A stretch of DNA of 64,000 nt from Symbiodinium natans (GCA_905221605.1 CAJNDS010002355.1:385001-449000); one strand, 5' to 3'; positions 12,709 through 25,554 are shown, numbered from the stretch's first letter. Numbers and translations are program-made. The notes: a model not told the origin generated them from the letters alone.

Positions 12709-14983
12709 GCTCAGTGTGTTCGGGGCTTAGGACTTAAGGATTTAAAACTGCAGGAGGGTGGTAGGCTTTGATTTCTTGGACTCTAGACCTTCCAGGGCTT
12801 GAGGGTTGTGCGGTTGAAAGGGAGGGGGCGGGGAGGGGGGGGGGATTGGGATGGTAGTGCTTTCAAGTGCAGGGCTGTAGGGTTTTCTGGAGATGCGCGT
12901 TTGTGCGGGTGTCTGGGACACAAGGTAGTAGGGTTTGCAGTCAAGGGGCTTACAGGTTTGGGTTGGGCGTTGAGCTTGGGTTTAGGGTCGTTGGTTTTTC
13001 GGGCTTTGGGCAGGAGGACTTAGAGGGATTAGGGCAATGGGGTTTAGGCAGGTAGGGTTGATGGGATAAACTGGTAACTCGTATAGCTGCTAGATCCGAA
13101 AGAGCCAGCATGCGGCCCCAACCCCTTCTTTGGACAATTGCAAGTTGCCCTCTACTGTGTGAACCCTCTGGGCCCTGAATGCAAAAAGGTTGTATGTTTC
13201 AGAATGTCAGAGCTGCCGGTGCGACACTCAATTTCAAACTTCTCCTCGGTCCTAGATCGTGGAAGCAGCAGAACTTCGCGCGCCCTCAATCCCAAAGCTA
13301 TGAAGCCCAGTGTCCTCATTCCCTAAACCCTAAACCCTAAACCCTAAACCTTGTACCATCCAAGGCGCGGATCTCTTTGGCCTTGGGCGCCGGGCTGTCC
13401 ATGGTCGGTGGTCGCACAAGGAAAGGCTTTGCAGGGTGGGGTCCGGGATTGCACCTTGATGCAATCTTGGCCACCCTAAGCCCTGGCCCTAAACCCTAAA
13501 CCCTAAACCCCCAACCACGTTGCTTTCTCAGAAAGGCGCTGTCCTCTGCTTGCCCTGCCAGGGCTTTCACGCCGGCTCTGCGCAGCCGTGGTGCAGCCGC
13601 GCCTGGGCGCATTTAGTCATGTCTTAGGGTTTAGGGTTTAGGGTTTCGAGTTTAGGGTTTACGGTTCAGGGAGCTTCCCCATTTTATAAGGTTCCCCAGG
13701 TACCTTCCCCCCTGAACTCCCCTCCCCTAAGAACCCTACACATGTTGTTTGCTTGGTAGCCCGGTGGTACCCTTTTTCCCTTTGTTTGGTTCTAGGTTCC
13801 CTTGTTGGTAACTTACCCAAAGAAGGGTGCCCTGGTTTCTGGGCTACCAAATTTGAAAGTTCGCAGGACTTGCAGGTCTCTTCTCAGTGATCAGCCCCGA
13901 GAATTCCTTAGTCCGTCCGATGTCCAACATCATCTACCAAGGATAGAAGAGTCTGCTAGTTTTCCCTCTTGCTTCATTTGGAACCGCATGTTGGCATTTG
14001 AACTTGAGGATGGTTGAGAGTTCTGCCCAGTATTCGCCATACCTCTATACAGTTCAAAGCATCCAAGGCCCTGTGAATCATTCTTAGGTTTCTGCCGGCA
14101 TGACCTCGGACCTCTCTGGCCTTCAACCCCTAAATGCCAAGACGCAAAGAAGTTGCCAGCCAGTATGCAGCCATACCTTAGACATGAAAACTCACAGGCA
14201 ACACAGATGCAGAACATGCTGAAGAAGTCGGCGTCCATCATCAGCCCTTGGCCGGCAGCACATGTCCATTGCAACTACCATTCTGCTCAAGCTGGCTACT
14301 GTGGTTGAGGCAGTTTCCACGTGGAGCCCTTCTCGCGACTTGGTAGCACAGCAGTAGCACAGCTACCTGTGGGAAATGCAATAGTCCTGCATTGCCAATG
14401 TTTAGCCAAAGTACCGGTCACAAGCTTTCCGGCTATAGCTTCTGCATGCTTCAGCTTTTTGCACGCCACGTGGAAACTACGGCATGTAGAGAACGTCTAG
14501 TTCCGTCGTCTCTTTGTAGGCCATTGACAATTGATGACTTGCAAGCTCCACGTTAGAATCGTTATTGGTTTCTTTGGACACCACTTCGGAGCGATATCTC
14601 GAAGAAGAGAAGTTTGAAGAAGTGGGTTGATGGAGTTGCAACCCTTCGTGGGCGACTCCGCGCGTAGGAGTGAAGCAGCTGAATCGCGACATCATGATTT
14701 AGGACAAGCATTGTGCAGCTGTGCACTTACATCAGCCGAGCAACGACGTACGTCGTGCTGACCTGACCATGATTGTTTGGCATGCCTTGGTCTGGTATGT
14801 CCGCACCTCCTTCCATCGATGTACCGTACCGCAGCACGTAAACAGAGGATACAAGACCTCGAGCCAGTCTATATCTGCCGCAACCCCACCACCCCACCCA
14901 CCCAAAAAGGAATCAGAAGCTAAATGTTGCACGGAGGTACACTTGTAGCACCGACTTAGTATGCTTCTTGGCATATGTGATTT

Positions 14984-15073
14984 GGGATGTTCCCCCCTAT
15001 ACCGACAGTCCTTAATAGGGATTATAGTAGGGCGTAGTATAATCCCTATATTATAAGGAGCTGTTAACATCCC
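14984..15073 (+). mobile_element. MITE family B, copy 1
   Basis: It starts GGGATGTTCCCCCCTATACC and ends TTAACATCCC. The interior has ACAGTCCTTAATAGGGATTA, followed by its partial complement TAATCCCTATATTATAAGGA. Confidence 0.75.
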
Positions 15074-15134
15074 TATCCATATTCAAGACAAATATATATA
15101 TATATATGATTAAAGGGAACTCTACCCCCCCCCC

Positions 15135-15299
15135 CTCCACATCATCCGCAAAATTTTGCTGAGGCCGGCGGCTTTCGCTCGCAACGCGCACGTCATGACG
15201 ATCCTGGGCTCCGAGGTCCTCTTCAAGTTTGGGCTTCTGGGGATCGCAACTAAGCGGGGAGACTCTGTCTCCATGCCACTGCGTCTGAAACCCCTAGGG
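15135..15299 (+). CDS. Open coding-like stretch, unidentified
   Basis: About 54 codons are open and read LHIIRKILLRPAAFARNAHV, then MTILGSEVLFKFGLLGIATK. The stretch has a basic, hydrophobic character and could be part of a membrane protein or a degenerate fragment. It begins after a poly-C run next to MITE copy B1 and ends where a TTTAGGG tract starts at 15300. No acceptor is clear and no family is recognised. Confidence 0.3.
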
Positions 15300-15475
15300 G
15301 TTTTAGGGTTTAGGGCTTAGGGCTTAGGGTTTAGGGCTTAGGGTTTAGGGCTTATGGTTTAGGGTTTAGGCTGTCCTTTGGGCCACGAGCTCCCCTAAGA
15401 ACCTTGAGGCGCCGGAATGTCGCCGGAAGTAGGAGCCTCTGAGGCAGAGGGTTTAGGGTTTAGGGTTTAGGGGTT
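15300..15475 (+). repeat. TTTAGGG/CTTAGGG tracts
   Basis: Two tracts (15300-15372 and 15447-15475) flank a 75-bp unique stretch. More variants lie at 15560-15580 and, reversed, at 15728-15780. Confidence 0.85.
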
Positions 15476-16245
15476 GAGTTGGGGACAAAACGGTGGCAAC
15501 GAGTTGAAGTGATTGGCCTCAAATTTGTTTTGGCAGAGTTGGAGGTTTAGGTTAAGGGACAAGGGTTTAGGGTTTAGTGTCCAGGGGTCCTGCAAGAGCA
15601 GCTCTGCAACTTGCAGCTTTGAGGCCCGATGCTCTGCCAAAGGGGCTGGACACACATCGCCGCATGGCAGCCAATGGCATTTCCGGGCTCGATTTTGGTT
15701 TCAGGTTGTGGAGCCTAGGGTTTAGTACACTAAACCCTGAACCCTAAACCCGAAACCCAAAAGCCGAAACCCTAGACCCAACATGACCATCAAATCCGCA
15801 GGATGTCAGTTTCGTGAGCCTCGCATCATGCACATCGTCATGTTGATATAGGATCACTGAATGCCCATTGTTTTCGATTGCCAGTATCCCACCCCTTTGA
15901 TCACTCTTAGAATAAAGCTACTCAGCATTCCCAACTTTAGCTACACAGGCCCCCGATTTTAGATCCCTGCGTTTTCGAGCCGTACCTGGGAGCGTTCAAC
16001 GTGGAAAAGTGGATCTCACCAAGAAGTAGCCATTGGGTCCCTACATCCCTATAGATCTACATCCTAAACCCAAAACCCTGCTTGTACGGGTTCTGTGACT
16101 CAGGATCCACAGGTTCGGGCGCGGGTGCAGGGCAGAGGGTTTGAGGTTAAAGACACACATCAGGTGTGCGTTACGAGACTCCGGATGACGACTTTTTCGA
16201 CACCGGGCAGGCAATAGGGTTGTCATTGAATCTTCCTAGAAAGGT

Positions 16246-16356
16246 ATATGGGGGTTTGCGACAATAGGGGACCCCTAATATATAGACCCCCCAAAGAGTA
16301 GGATTCCCTTTTAAGGACCTCAGTAAGGTACCCCTGTTTTCGTAAAACCCCCATAT
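16246..16356 (+). mobile_element. MITE family A, copy 2
   Basis: It begins TATATGGGGGTTTGCGACA and ends TTTTCGTAAAACCCCCATATA, so the ends are mirror copies. The interior shares ATAGGGGACCCCTA, AGGATTCCC and AAGGTACCCC with the other copies. No coding capacity. Confidence 0.8.
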
Positions 16357-17218
16357 AGGTAACTTTTCGTGTGAGAGGAATCCCCTGTAAAAAAAAGAAC
16401 AGCCCTCCCCCCTGCGAAGAAGAGCAGGACCCTCGTGTTCACCTAATGCATGAAAGGATGGACTCCCTTCTGTGGAAGAGGTGCGGTCGTGGGTCATGCC
16501 GGTCTGATTGTGTACGAAAGAAGCCAGCAGAAGCAGCGACGTTTTACTCCTCTACCTTTCGCAGCCTCGCGGATGTCTTTCCAGAATCTGCATATGCCAC
16601 ATGTCTGAGCTGCACCGCAACTCTAGGACACCGAGTAGTATGCCGTTGCTTCTTTCCTTTCTTCAGGGATAGGATCGCGTTTATACCCGAAGACCGGCCC
16701 TATAAAATCAGCATATATATTTATATGTCTATAATATATACATATATATATATATGTTTATTTATTTTTATATCTCTATTTATTTATATTTATACCGGGC
16801 AAGCCCTGTAAACATGCTGTATTTGTGAGACACCAGCTGAGGATGTTGACTTCACTGCCGCTGCAGGAAATGCGCCAGATGCCACAAGGTCCGATCGACC
16901 AGTGGTTGCTCGGCAAAACTTAGGGTTCAGAAGGGTTTAGGAGTTCGGGTGAAATCGTGTAGGCAACCCCATGGGAACCTCAGAAATACAATAGGTACAT
17001 AGTGGGATAGCAGGAGCAAAGGTCCTTATCTTCGGAACCTGTTCCTTGAGGTGCTAGCCCTCGTGCTGTCAGATCTTGTCTTGTTGTTTTGCTTGCAGTC
17101 ATGGGGGCTTGCTCGAGTGAAAACCCGTGAATGGCCGTAAGGGGAGTCGGGCTAAGAAAGCATAGTCACAACCCATTTTTCTTCGTCATCAAAAAGAGCT
17201 GCACATGTTCAGCCAGAG

Positions 17219-20200
17219 GTCATCTTGCTGCATGGCTTGGAGAGCAACTCCCGCACGCCCTTCTGCGCCCTGGCGGCGTACGCTTTTTGGGATGATGCGC
17301 TTGTGTCTACCATGAGGCTTTCGAACGCTTTTCTGGCTCAGGAGTGAAGGATCATGTTGAGTCTACAGGGTTTAGGTGTACTTAGGTGTACTTGATGGTT
17401 TATGAGGCATGCGGCTGGAGCAATCAAGACACCATGAAGACCACCAATGCCATACTGGCGCCCAGACGATATGCTGCAACATGTTAGACCCGGTTTCCGA
17501 ATTCTCGGACGCCTGCGGGGCCCCCTAGAAACCTGTAGATTCTTAGGGGTTTCGGGATGGCACGCTGATAGGCTTCAAGAGCTGCCACCTTGCAGGCTGC
17601 CGCCTGACGCGGGCTTTCAACAGCGAGGGCTTCGACGTAGCCGTGTGGCGTGGCGAAGCAAAGCTTCAGATCTCGGGGATTCGGTACATACAGACTTCAC
17701 GTTTAAGCTTCACTGGAGCTTCTGGGCGCAGAGTTCCAAAAGCTAGATCTGAAGGGCAAGTCTGGCATCCCAGACGACCGTCTGCACCTGTATGCTACAT
17801 GTGTCTAGCGTGCTCCGCAAAGCTGCGAGAACCTTGCTTGCATCTGCCGCTTGTTAGCTAGGAAAAGCACAGCAGCCTAAACATCTAGCAATACCATCGC
17901 CGCATAGTTCGTGTAAAATCACAATATAACCATCCACGCAATAATCATTCTAATGAAAGGGCCCCTACATTATAATTCGAAGCAAGCCCTTCACATCAAC
18001 ATGTTTCGGAGCGTAGGCTCTGCTTCCGATCCTGCTCTGGAGCCGCTTGGACTGAGGTCAGCGGGCAGGTCAGCGAGGGGTCTCCGGTTTTGGGTTCAGG
18101 GTTGCCTTTGGGTTTAGGTTTTGGGGTTTTGGGTTTACTTGTAGGGGCCTTTGAAGTTTGTAGGGAGTGGTCGTTCCGAAGTCGAGGACTTGCAGGAAGA
18201 GTCTTGTACTCCAAACCCCTCAATGGAGACGGAGGCCTGCGCGACGACGAGAGTAGGGGATGTGCAGAAAAGCTGCGGCTCTGGGCACTAAATGCATATA
18301 AGACATACAATATCTAGTCTCCCGGCACTCCCTGGTTAGACTCTGGCATTCCACTTCCCCCAACAGGGTGCTCTTTCCAGGGGGTCGTTTAATCAGGATA
18401 ATCGTATTTCTGCGGTAACTTTCGAGGTTCCCACTACTTTGGGAATTATCCGGAGAACCTCACCCAAGCCAGACATGAAATAGTCCCAGCGTAGGGCTGA
18501 CGCCGTCAAGCCCAGGAGATGAATCGCACAGCCGGCTTCTACAACGTAGGCCTGGGGTCACCCCTGATCCTGTACATCCACCCATCTACAGACCCTATAT
18601 TATAGCCCCGAACCCAAGCGACTGTTCCAAGGAGTGGCCTGTTCCGGAACAGGCTTGTAAGCAAGGAGCCTCGAATGCGTTCCATCTCGCACCTGGCTCT
18701 ACAGTTTTCTACAGCGCTGTCGGATTCTCTAAGGGTCCACGTGCCTAACATAGCATATACTTGGCCCTAAACTAACCCCTAAGGCCCAAGTATAGACTAA
18801 ATAGGCACATGGATTCTTAGGGAATGCTTTCAGGGTTTGTGGCTTCCTCATAAAGCTTAGGGTGGCTTCACATGGTTGTTTGGTGTAAGATGTATGGAAT
18901 CCACACACACCCTGCAGGCTTCACCGCCGACCTGGTCCAGCTGTGCAGGCTGCTGCGCGCCGCCTCCCCGTCGCGGCAGATCTTCTTGTCGGGCTTTTCT
19001 CTGGGAGGCACTCGGATGAATGGGCTTTGCGGCTTTCTTTTGTTGAGACCCCCAAGCGCAGATGGTGTTAGCGCCTGTTGTTTGAAATCGGTCATGTACC
19101 TCCGACAAGGCAACGCTATCTGCAAGCTGATCGGCGAGCTGGGGGAGGACCTACGGAGCCAACTTGCTTTGTGGCCCATATTGACACCTCGAATCCTTGC
19201 TGAGGACGTGGCCTCGCTGGGGATTCAGGGTGCTGCCGTTTGCAATGTGCCCTTCCTGCCCGAGGCAGATGATTGACCGTGCCGCAAGTTCCCTGGGGAC
19301 CTGAAATGAACCCTAAAATTGGGAGTCATATGCCCTGTGCTATTAAGGTATAAACCATAAATCCTTTCAGGGTTCATCTTGTCCGCAAGGTTGTCATTGG
19401 AGTCCCTGACTAAGATTCAAGAGTAGCATGCTTGTCAGGTACAGGGGTTGTATGGACAACGACGCTGTGCAAGATTTGGCTTGCATAAACCTCAACCCCA
19501 ATAATGTGCGGGCTGCGTGGAGGTCACCTCGGCTGCCATGGATGAGGGTATGGGAGACTTGGTCAGGAAACGGGGTGTCGAGGAGCAGACGTTCCTGGGT
19601 GGCTTCGGGGGTGTTTGAGGAAAAGTTCGCCTGCCGGAGTTTTTGCTGCTCCCCTGCCCATAAGTAGCATCAAAGCGTGGGTAATGAAAGGACCATTTCC
19701 GGACCCCTCAACCTAAGACGCAAGTTAACAATCAATCCAAGTCTAAAGGGGGGGAGGGCTCCAACCTCCCAATGTCGGGAGGCCATGCCGTGGCATAATT
19801 CGCTCGAATCAACTGCTGACTCGATACTACCGTAATACTCGCCTATTTTTATCATTCTTACGAAGGGAACATGAAACTTGAGGCGTGTCTCTGTGCTCTA
19901 TGTGTGAGGTACATCGTGTATGTAGATTACAACAAATATGTGATGATTAAGAAAAAACATATGCATGCCTACATGCGAATCAATAGTTTCAATAGATGCA
20001 CAGATGTGCATACTTGGCTGATTTACCTACGAACATACCTACATACATAGACAGACATACACACATGAACACAAGAGAAACAAGCACGAGCAGTCGACCG
20101 CCAAGGGCGCTTCTATGCTTGGAACTTCCTGAGTCTCAGCTGCGGCTGTCATCTTCCAATCTTTTTCAGCCTTAGGGCTCCGGGGGGGGGGGGGTTATGG

Positions 20201-22580
20201 TGTCTAGGTGTCTAGGGTTTAGGGTTTAGTGTCTAGACTTTTAGGGGGGAGGGGGGGTTACAGGACGAAGGTTGCCTCGGCAGTTTCATCTGCAAGTGCA
20301 CGTATTGCTGGCCTTGAGGGACGCGGCGGGCTAACCCAGGTGCCCTTACACTCCTGCACCACGAGCCCAGAGCTCAACATTCCCGAGTCCAGCACAGCTT
20401 CAAGTGGTTAAAGACCCGAAAAAAGAGTCTCATAAGAGGCTTACATAAGCCCAATCTGCATATAAGACAGGCTTGGAAATATAAACAGCGGCTGCCCAGC
20501 GTCAACTGTTCTTTAAAGAGGCGCGCGAAGAGCCCGTGGCCTTTCATAGGCCCTACACAACGAAGTACAGCAATACTTCCGAAGACCGAAAATGTCAAAG
20601 CCTCAACCCCTGCAAGCCCTATGAAGATCCATGAGCCTCAAACCCCAATTACTACTCACCCTTCATCCAAGGAAGTCGCTGAAGCCGAAAGCTCAAGCGA
20701 AAGCCGAGATGCTGCAAGCACGAGGCGGGGGCGCGATCGTTATGTGCAGGAGGGGTTTGGAGGACAAAAGGGCCTTGGCCACTGGGGCTTTCTTGCTTTT
20801 GGGTTCAAGTATGTAACAAGGAGCTCAGCTTATTGGGGGGATGAGAAGGTCCCCTAAACCCCGCAACCCGAAGAAAGGTGTAGCCTTGCACAGGCTGACT
20901 TGATAGGATAAGCCCGAGCCCTCACCAAAGTCCTCGTCAGGGGAGCGGGTGCCCTATGACTTGGACAAAGTGCTGCAGGCGGAGACCATCGGCGACTTCG
21001 ACGACGCCTGCGTCGCACCCCTGTGGCGGGGCTCAAGCTTTAGGGTTTAGGGTTAGGGTTTAGGGTTTAGGGTTTCAAAAGGCACGCAAATGTCCGTTTG
21101 CACCGGATGCAGCCTATATTTCCTGCTCACAATCTTAAGGTACAGATGCAGTTCCGTAGGGTTTTACGTAACAGACATGCCCAACTTGTTGCAATTCGGG
21201 GCTCCATGTGCACGGGACTAATGGGGCCCGAGGTACGGCTTCAAAGACAAGCTGGACTACTACCGAACCCAGGGATCAATGCGCTTTCTGTTCCCCAGCT
21301 GAGATTCAGAGGCTTCGAGGGATTTTTTTTTTCTGCTAGGGTGTCTGGGGGCTATAGAGGTCTAGGATTCAGGGGTTTGTGTTTGTTGTGTGTGCCGGGG
21401 GGGCCGGGGGGGGGGGGGAGGCGGGGGGGGGCCGGGGGGGGAGGGGGGGGGGGGGGTAGGGTTGGACAACAGGTCCAAGCTTGACCTGTCTGAGCCTGCA
21501 CAGAATGCTCAGGTCCTGACACACAGTGGCAATCCTCATCATCATGTGATTACATCATCTAAAACACTTCCGCAGCAAGTCCGAGGGATAATACCCGGGT
21601 ACTTCCCGAGCATTTCCTGCATCCGACATGCGAGGGGCTTTGCCTGGACGTGGCAGGAAAAAGCTTCATAATTCTGCTACATGCCCGGACTCCCATATGC
21701 TCTCAGGAAGGACGTGCAGATCCCACTTCTGGCCATGAACGCCCAGGATGATCCCCTGGTCGACCCGAGGACTCTTGGCATGTCGGAGCTTCGGACTCAT
21801 GCGGACATTTCGGCTGGGGTGCCCGAAGCCCGGAAACCCCGTGGCATGCTCTCAGATTGACCTTCCGCAGGGTTTAGGGTTTAGGGTTTAGGGTTTAGGG
21901 TTTAGGGTTTAGGGACGCCCTGAACAGCGCACTCCACAAGCCACATGGGCCCAACCAATAACGATAATCGACGACAAGCCCTTCAGTGGCCAGTCGATGG
22001 TACTCTAAGCTTAGCGACATGCTCAGACCTCTAGATGGAGTTCGGACCCTGCGCTTCAGGAGTTTGCCAACTGCCGAGCAGGTGTCCGAGGCGGTCCTGC
22101 TGCATCTTGACGGAACCCAGTCGCTTAGATGGGTTGTCTGTTTCTGTTCCCCTACCGCAATTGGGTTTACGAGGAACTTGCCTATGAGGAGTTTTCGGGG
22201 TTGAGCGAGCAAACCCAGCACAGTTCGAAGAGTGACTGGCTCACTGGAGAGACGCAAGCAATTTCTACTTGGCATTGGAGTCTGGCTTTGGCAGCTTAGG
22301 CACAGGGACAGGGTTTTTTGTGCTCGGCTCATCCTCAGGTATGCGATAATCAGGTGGTTGGCATTTTGCCGGACTTGGAACATTGACGTACACTGATGAT
22401 GTGCAGAATGGCGACAGGTGGTCAAGAGATCTGTGCGGTTGCAGGACCTTCCTTGTAAGGTCAATTTGCACTTAGCATAAAGCTCCGGTGCATTGCCGCG
22501 TGTTGCGGCTTGCTTTCGAAGCTCGGCCGGCTCAGGTACTACCCGGAATTCGGTGGCCACTGTGGATTTATTTCAGACGA
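17219..22580 (+). CDS. Multi-exon alpha/beta hydrolase, YheT/ABHD1-3 type
   Basis: A probable serine hydrolase of the YheT/ABHD1-3 family (lipid esters or small acyl substrates; exact substrate unknown). Exons seen, in order: 17219-17264 (VILLHGLESNSRTPF, the HG oxyanion region), 17596-17647 (RAFNSEGFDVAVW), 18918-19007 (ending in the nucleophile elbow GFSLGG), 19110-19147, 19205-19264 (GAAVCNVPF), perhaps about 20672-20720, 20941-21025 (IGDFDDACVAPLW), 21233 to about 21270 (YGFKDKLDYYRT), 21707-21820 (IPLLAMNAQDDPLV, with the catalytic Asp) and 22536 to about 22580 (EFGGHCGF, with the catalytic His). The motif order and spacing follow the family from HGLE to GGHxGF. The introns begin with GC at 17265, 17648, 19008, 19265, 21026 and 21821, and possibly with GA at 19148, and end in AG before G. 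The RGC motif exon, the true start and the stop were not found. Introns hold MITE copies (18727-18822, 19290-19391) and TTTAGGG tracts. The family call is firm; exon ends marked 'about' are not. Confidence 0.82.
18727..18822 (+). mobile_element. MITE family C, copy 2 (in hydrolase intron)
   Basis: It starts CTCTAAGGGTCCACGTGCCT and ends AGGCACATGGATTCTTAGGG. The interior shares AAGGCCCAAGTATA with copies 1 and 3. Confidence 0.75.
19290..19391 (+). mobile_element. MITE family E, copy 3 (in hydrolase intron)
   Basis: It starts TCCCTGGGGACCTGAAATGA and ends CAGGGTTCATCTTGTCCGCA. The interior GAGTCATATGCCCTGTGCTA parallels copy 2. It lies directly after the exon ending at 19264. Confidence 0.7.
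21871..21914 (+). repeat. TTTAGGG tract in hydrolase intron
   Basis: Six perfect units inside the intron that follows the exon ending at 21820. Confidence 0.92.
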
Positions 22581-22599
22581 CACCGAGATGCAGCACAGG

Positions 22600-24400
22600 G
22601 TGCCAGCATGCCTTGCAGTGTCCCAACACAATGCCCCTCCTGCCCCCTGCCCACCTTTGCGATCATGTAAGGACTCTGTTGGCGATCCGCGAAACTATTG
22701 CCCCAAGCTGTTTGCAGCCTTCCTCAGGCATGTGTGCGACAACGGGGAAAAGCAGTCCAACTTGAACACTGTGCTTCGCTTCTGGGTGTGTTGCTGCATG
22801 GATCACAGCTCCAACCCCCCACCCCACTACGCCAGCTGCATAACTGCTATATTGCTGCTATAGACTAAAGCCTGGCATCCTCCACCATCGCAGAGCATTC
22901 CCAGGAATGTTCGTCTCCTGCTTTCCTGGCTCGCAGCCATAGACCTGAGTATGAGGGATTCGACCGAACGCTTCGGGACGAGGCAGGGAGACACTTTAAA
23001 GCTTAGCAGGATGACTAGAGGCATGCCGGCCCCGAATTGGGCCCAAATGAGCAGAGCTAAACCCTAAACCGTAAAGCCTAAACCCTAAACCCAGATTCCA
23101 GGTACTTATGGACCCGAAGATGTCGGAGACCCAGCAGGGTTTCATTGGTTGGTTCAGGGCTTCTGTGGGTTCCAAGTATGCGTGGCGGCACCCTGACCTG
23201 TTCAAATAACACAAGGAATTGACTTTAGCTGGAGTTCTGACAGTGCACTCATACGCACTGGGCCCATGTGAGTCCTCCGATGAGGTTCCTGAGCTTCAAC
23301 GAGAGCATCAACGAAAAGCTCCAATTCGTTCCGGAGGCCCGCGCCTCATCCCAGCTTGAAGGGCCGAATATTCGAGTCTAGCGGTCCAGCGGCGAGTTCC
23401 TGAGCACGTGCTTTTGCCAGGATGAAGCAGAGACGATGGAAATGCTCAAGAAGGTGCAGACAAGCTGTGTATGGACGTGGTTTTCTGTGAGCAACCATCG
23501 CTCCGTTACCAGAACTGTTTGTATCCTAACGCCGATTCTGGCTGGCGAATAATGCATCGCATTCTCTCTCTAATTGCAGGGTTCTTTGAAGCCTCTCTTG
23601 GCAGCTGGGGGTCATGGACACATCAAGGATACGGTTTGGGGGGACGTTTCGGGACTGCAAAGTTGAACTGTGTAACTCCCATCACTTGGAGGCAAATAGA
23701 ATCCCAGGAATTATCAATTATTGTTCAAGGAGTATAGGGACTATCCAGCGACTCTGAGGAACCCTGCTTTACTTCAGTAGGGATTCCAATTAAATTAAGC
23801 AATACTCAATACTCCTTAATGTATCGGAGTCCCTATATCGGTTAGTGAGGCTCTCTCTCAGTTTCTGTATGTCGCTGGACCCCGGGGCATGAAAAACCCC
23901 TGAATATCCACTCGTTTAACCAATGTGCTCCCCCTCCTATCCCCCTTCCCACATAAAGGCTCAAATTGTGCTCGATGGAGGGCTTTTCGGGCCTTGTTTT
24001 GAGCAAGGAGTAAATCAGATCCAATGGTATTCTATAGGCTGGAGCATGCCATGTTGCACAGATTTCGGTGGCCTGCATCTTGCCCGTGTTGTTTCCGTAC
24101 ACCTTTTGTTAGGACTCTTCACATCCTGTACATGCGTCTTCTGAAAGTTCTACTCCAGCAGGACCTGCCTCTGCAGTACACGTTCCGGACTTACAAGCGC
24201 TTGTGGCAGAGGCTGTCCACCTTGGGACCCACGCCATGAGACAGCCATTGCAAAGATGTGAGTTGAAGACTGGGTTGGCATCTGGTATGAGGGGCACGTG
24301 GGCTAACAGCGGGTAGGGTCGTTGAAATACCACCTGTGGCACCTCTAATAACAAGCACCAACACACGTGTTGACTAACACATCGTTGATGACTTTTGGTG
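22600..24400. other. Between hydrolase and integrase remnant
   Basis: Possible 3' exons of the hydrolase at 23420-23465 (QDEAETMEMLKKVQTSC) and a coding-like stretch at 24154-24222 (DLPLQYTFRTYKRLWQRLST). Neither is recognised. An imperfect inverted repeat around 23730-23845 (AGTATAGGGACTAT...CGGAGTCCCTATA) may be one more MITE. Confidence 0.35.
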
Positions 24401-24404
24401 AACA

Positions 24405-24770
24405 TCCGAGGTGGAGTGTGTGGGAGCAGGTAACTTCAGATGGGAAGATCGACGCAAATTACTCGCAGAGGACGCAGAAGGTGCGAGTCGGGTCGGAGCA
24501 AATGTTTGCGCAGGAGAGGCTCATTGGCAACTAGGCAGAACGGAAGCTCACGGTAGGATACTCAAGGGTATGTTGTCCCGAACGGATCACGAAAAGCCTA
24601 TCCTGAACGATGACGATTTTCGTTGGTGCCTGAAGGCTGCAATAGCAAGACAAGGCTCTAGGGCATGCAAGCAGCGATTTGTGCAGTCTGGAAAACGCGT
24701 CGCATATGCAATCAAGTCCAAGATGAAGCGGATCGGCCACTTAGGGCCTGCAGAAGTTTCTATGTAACGC
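24405..24770 (+). pseudogene. Copia-like retrotransposon integrase fragment, decayed
   Basis: One open stretch of about 119 codons holds the second half of a retroviral-type integrase core: NVCAGEAHWQLGRTEAHGRI, then LKGMLSRTDHEKPILNDDDF. The Glu of the E-A-H stretch is the likely last acidic residue of the D,D,E triad. This pattern (GEAHWQ.g..E.hG.iLK) is typical of Ty1/copia-type pol proteins in algal genomes. The first two Asp residues, reverse transcriptase, protease and LTRs are not visible nearby, and the C-terminal part drifts away from the family after about residue 85. I therefore treat it as a remnant. It lies between the hydrolase gene and the fold-back element. Confidence 0.6.
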
Positions 24771-25554
24771 TGAGCCGATGGCAGTCTTAGGGCAATGCGT
24801 AGAAGCGAAGCCGTGGACCTTTGCGTGTACAACTTGAGGTTTTTGGAGGTCCAGAATCTGCAGCTGAAGCCGACAAGAATATCATCGTATTAAGTTGTAC
24901 TCTTTGATACACCAAACAACACAAGTATGAACGTGTGCGTACGCATATACATATATCTATATATACACAGAAATATATCAGCATGAAATTCTATACGATG
25001 CTCCAGCGCCAGGTGGCAAGCTTCGGCACAGTCCAGGATTTCTGGAGGCCAGCTTCTGATGGCAGGTCAGGGCTCAAGAGTCCAATCAAGGCATCTAAGC
25101 TTCCTAGATAGGTTAGACATACCTAAAGGTCATCCTACCCCTAAAGGTACCATACACCCACCTAACCCAGCACGAGACTTTCTAGAGATCCCAAAAGGGG
25201 GCGTTGGAAATGGGGGCATTGCCACCAACTAAAAGGACATCAACAAAAACATGGATTGGGGACAGGACGCTACTATCATGAGGTTCTAGTATATATGACG
25301 GCCCAGAAATCCCTCAACAGTGAACCCGAAGCCATTATGTTAGTCAAATCTCGCCTTCGAGTTGTATGTAATCACGTAAGCGGGCGGAGCCAACAAACAA
25401 CACATTATTTTCTGACTACCGCCTTCGAAATTTGCTTTCATGTGTGTAACATGGCGGTACAAAAATGCCTCACAAACTCCGGGCTTGGGGAGCGGTGCCA
25501 GAACCCAAAATATGTGTTTTAGAAACCGTGGCCACATTTGATTTCTTTTAAATA

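Larger units (their letters stand above)
8981..14983. other. No identifiable gene; weak ORFs
   Basis: The longest open frame is 177 codons at 11900-12433 (+), Cys- and Arg-rich, without a recognised motif. (GA)n and (GT)n lie at 9845-9915. A pair of lines rich in GGTTCCC/GGTACC at 13670-13850 may be another inverted-repeat element (TTGGTAGCCC and GGGCTACCAA at 13754 and 13841). Confidence 0.45.

Noticed and set aside
21895-22560. Minus-strand ORF of 221 codons
   Set aside because: It runs through a TTTAGGG tract and antisense to the hydrolase GGHCGF exon; no motif.
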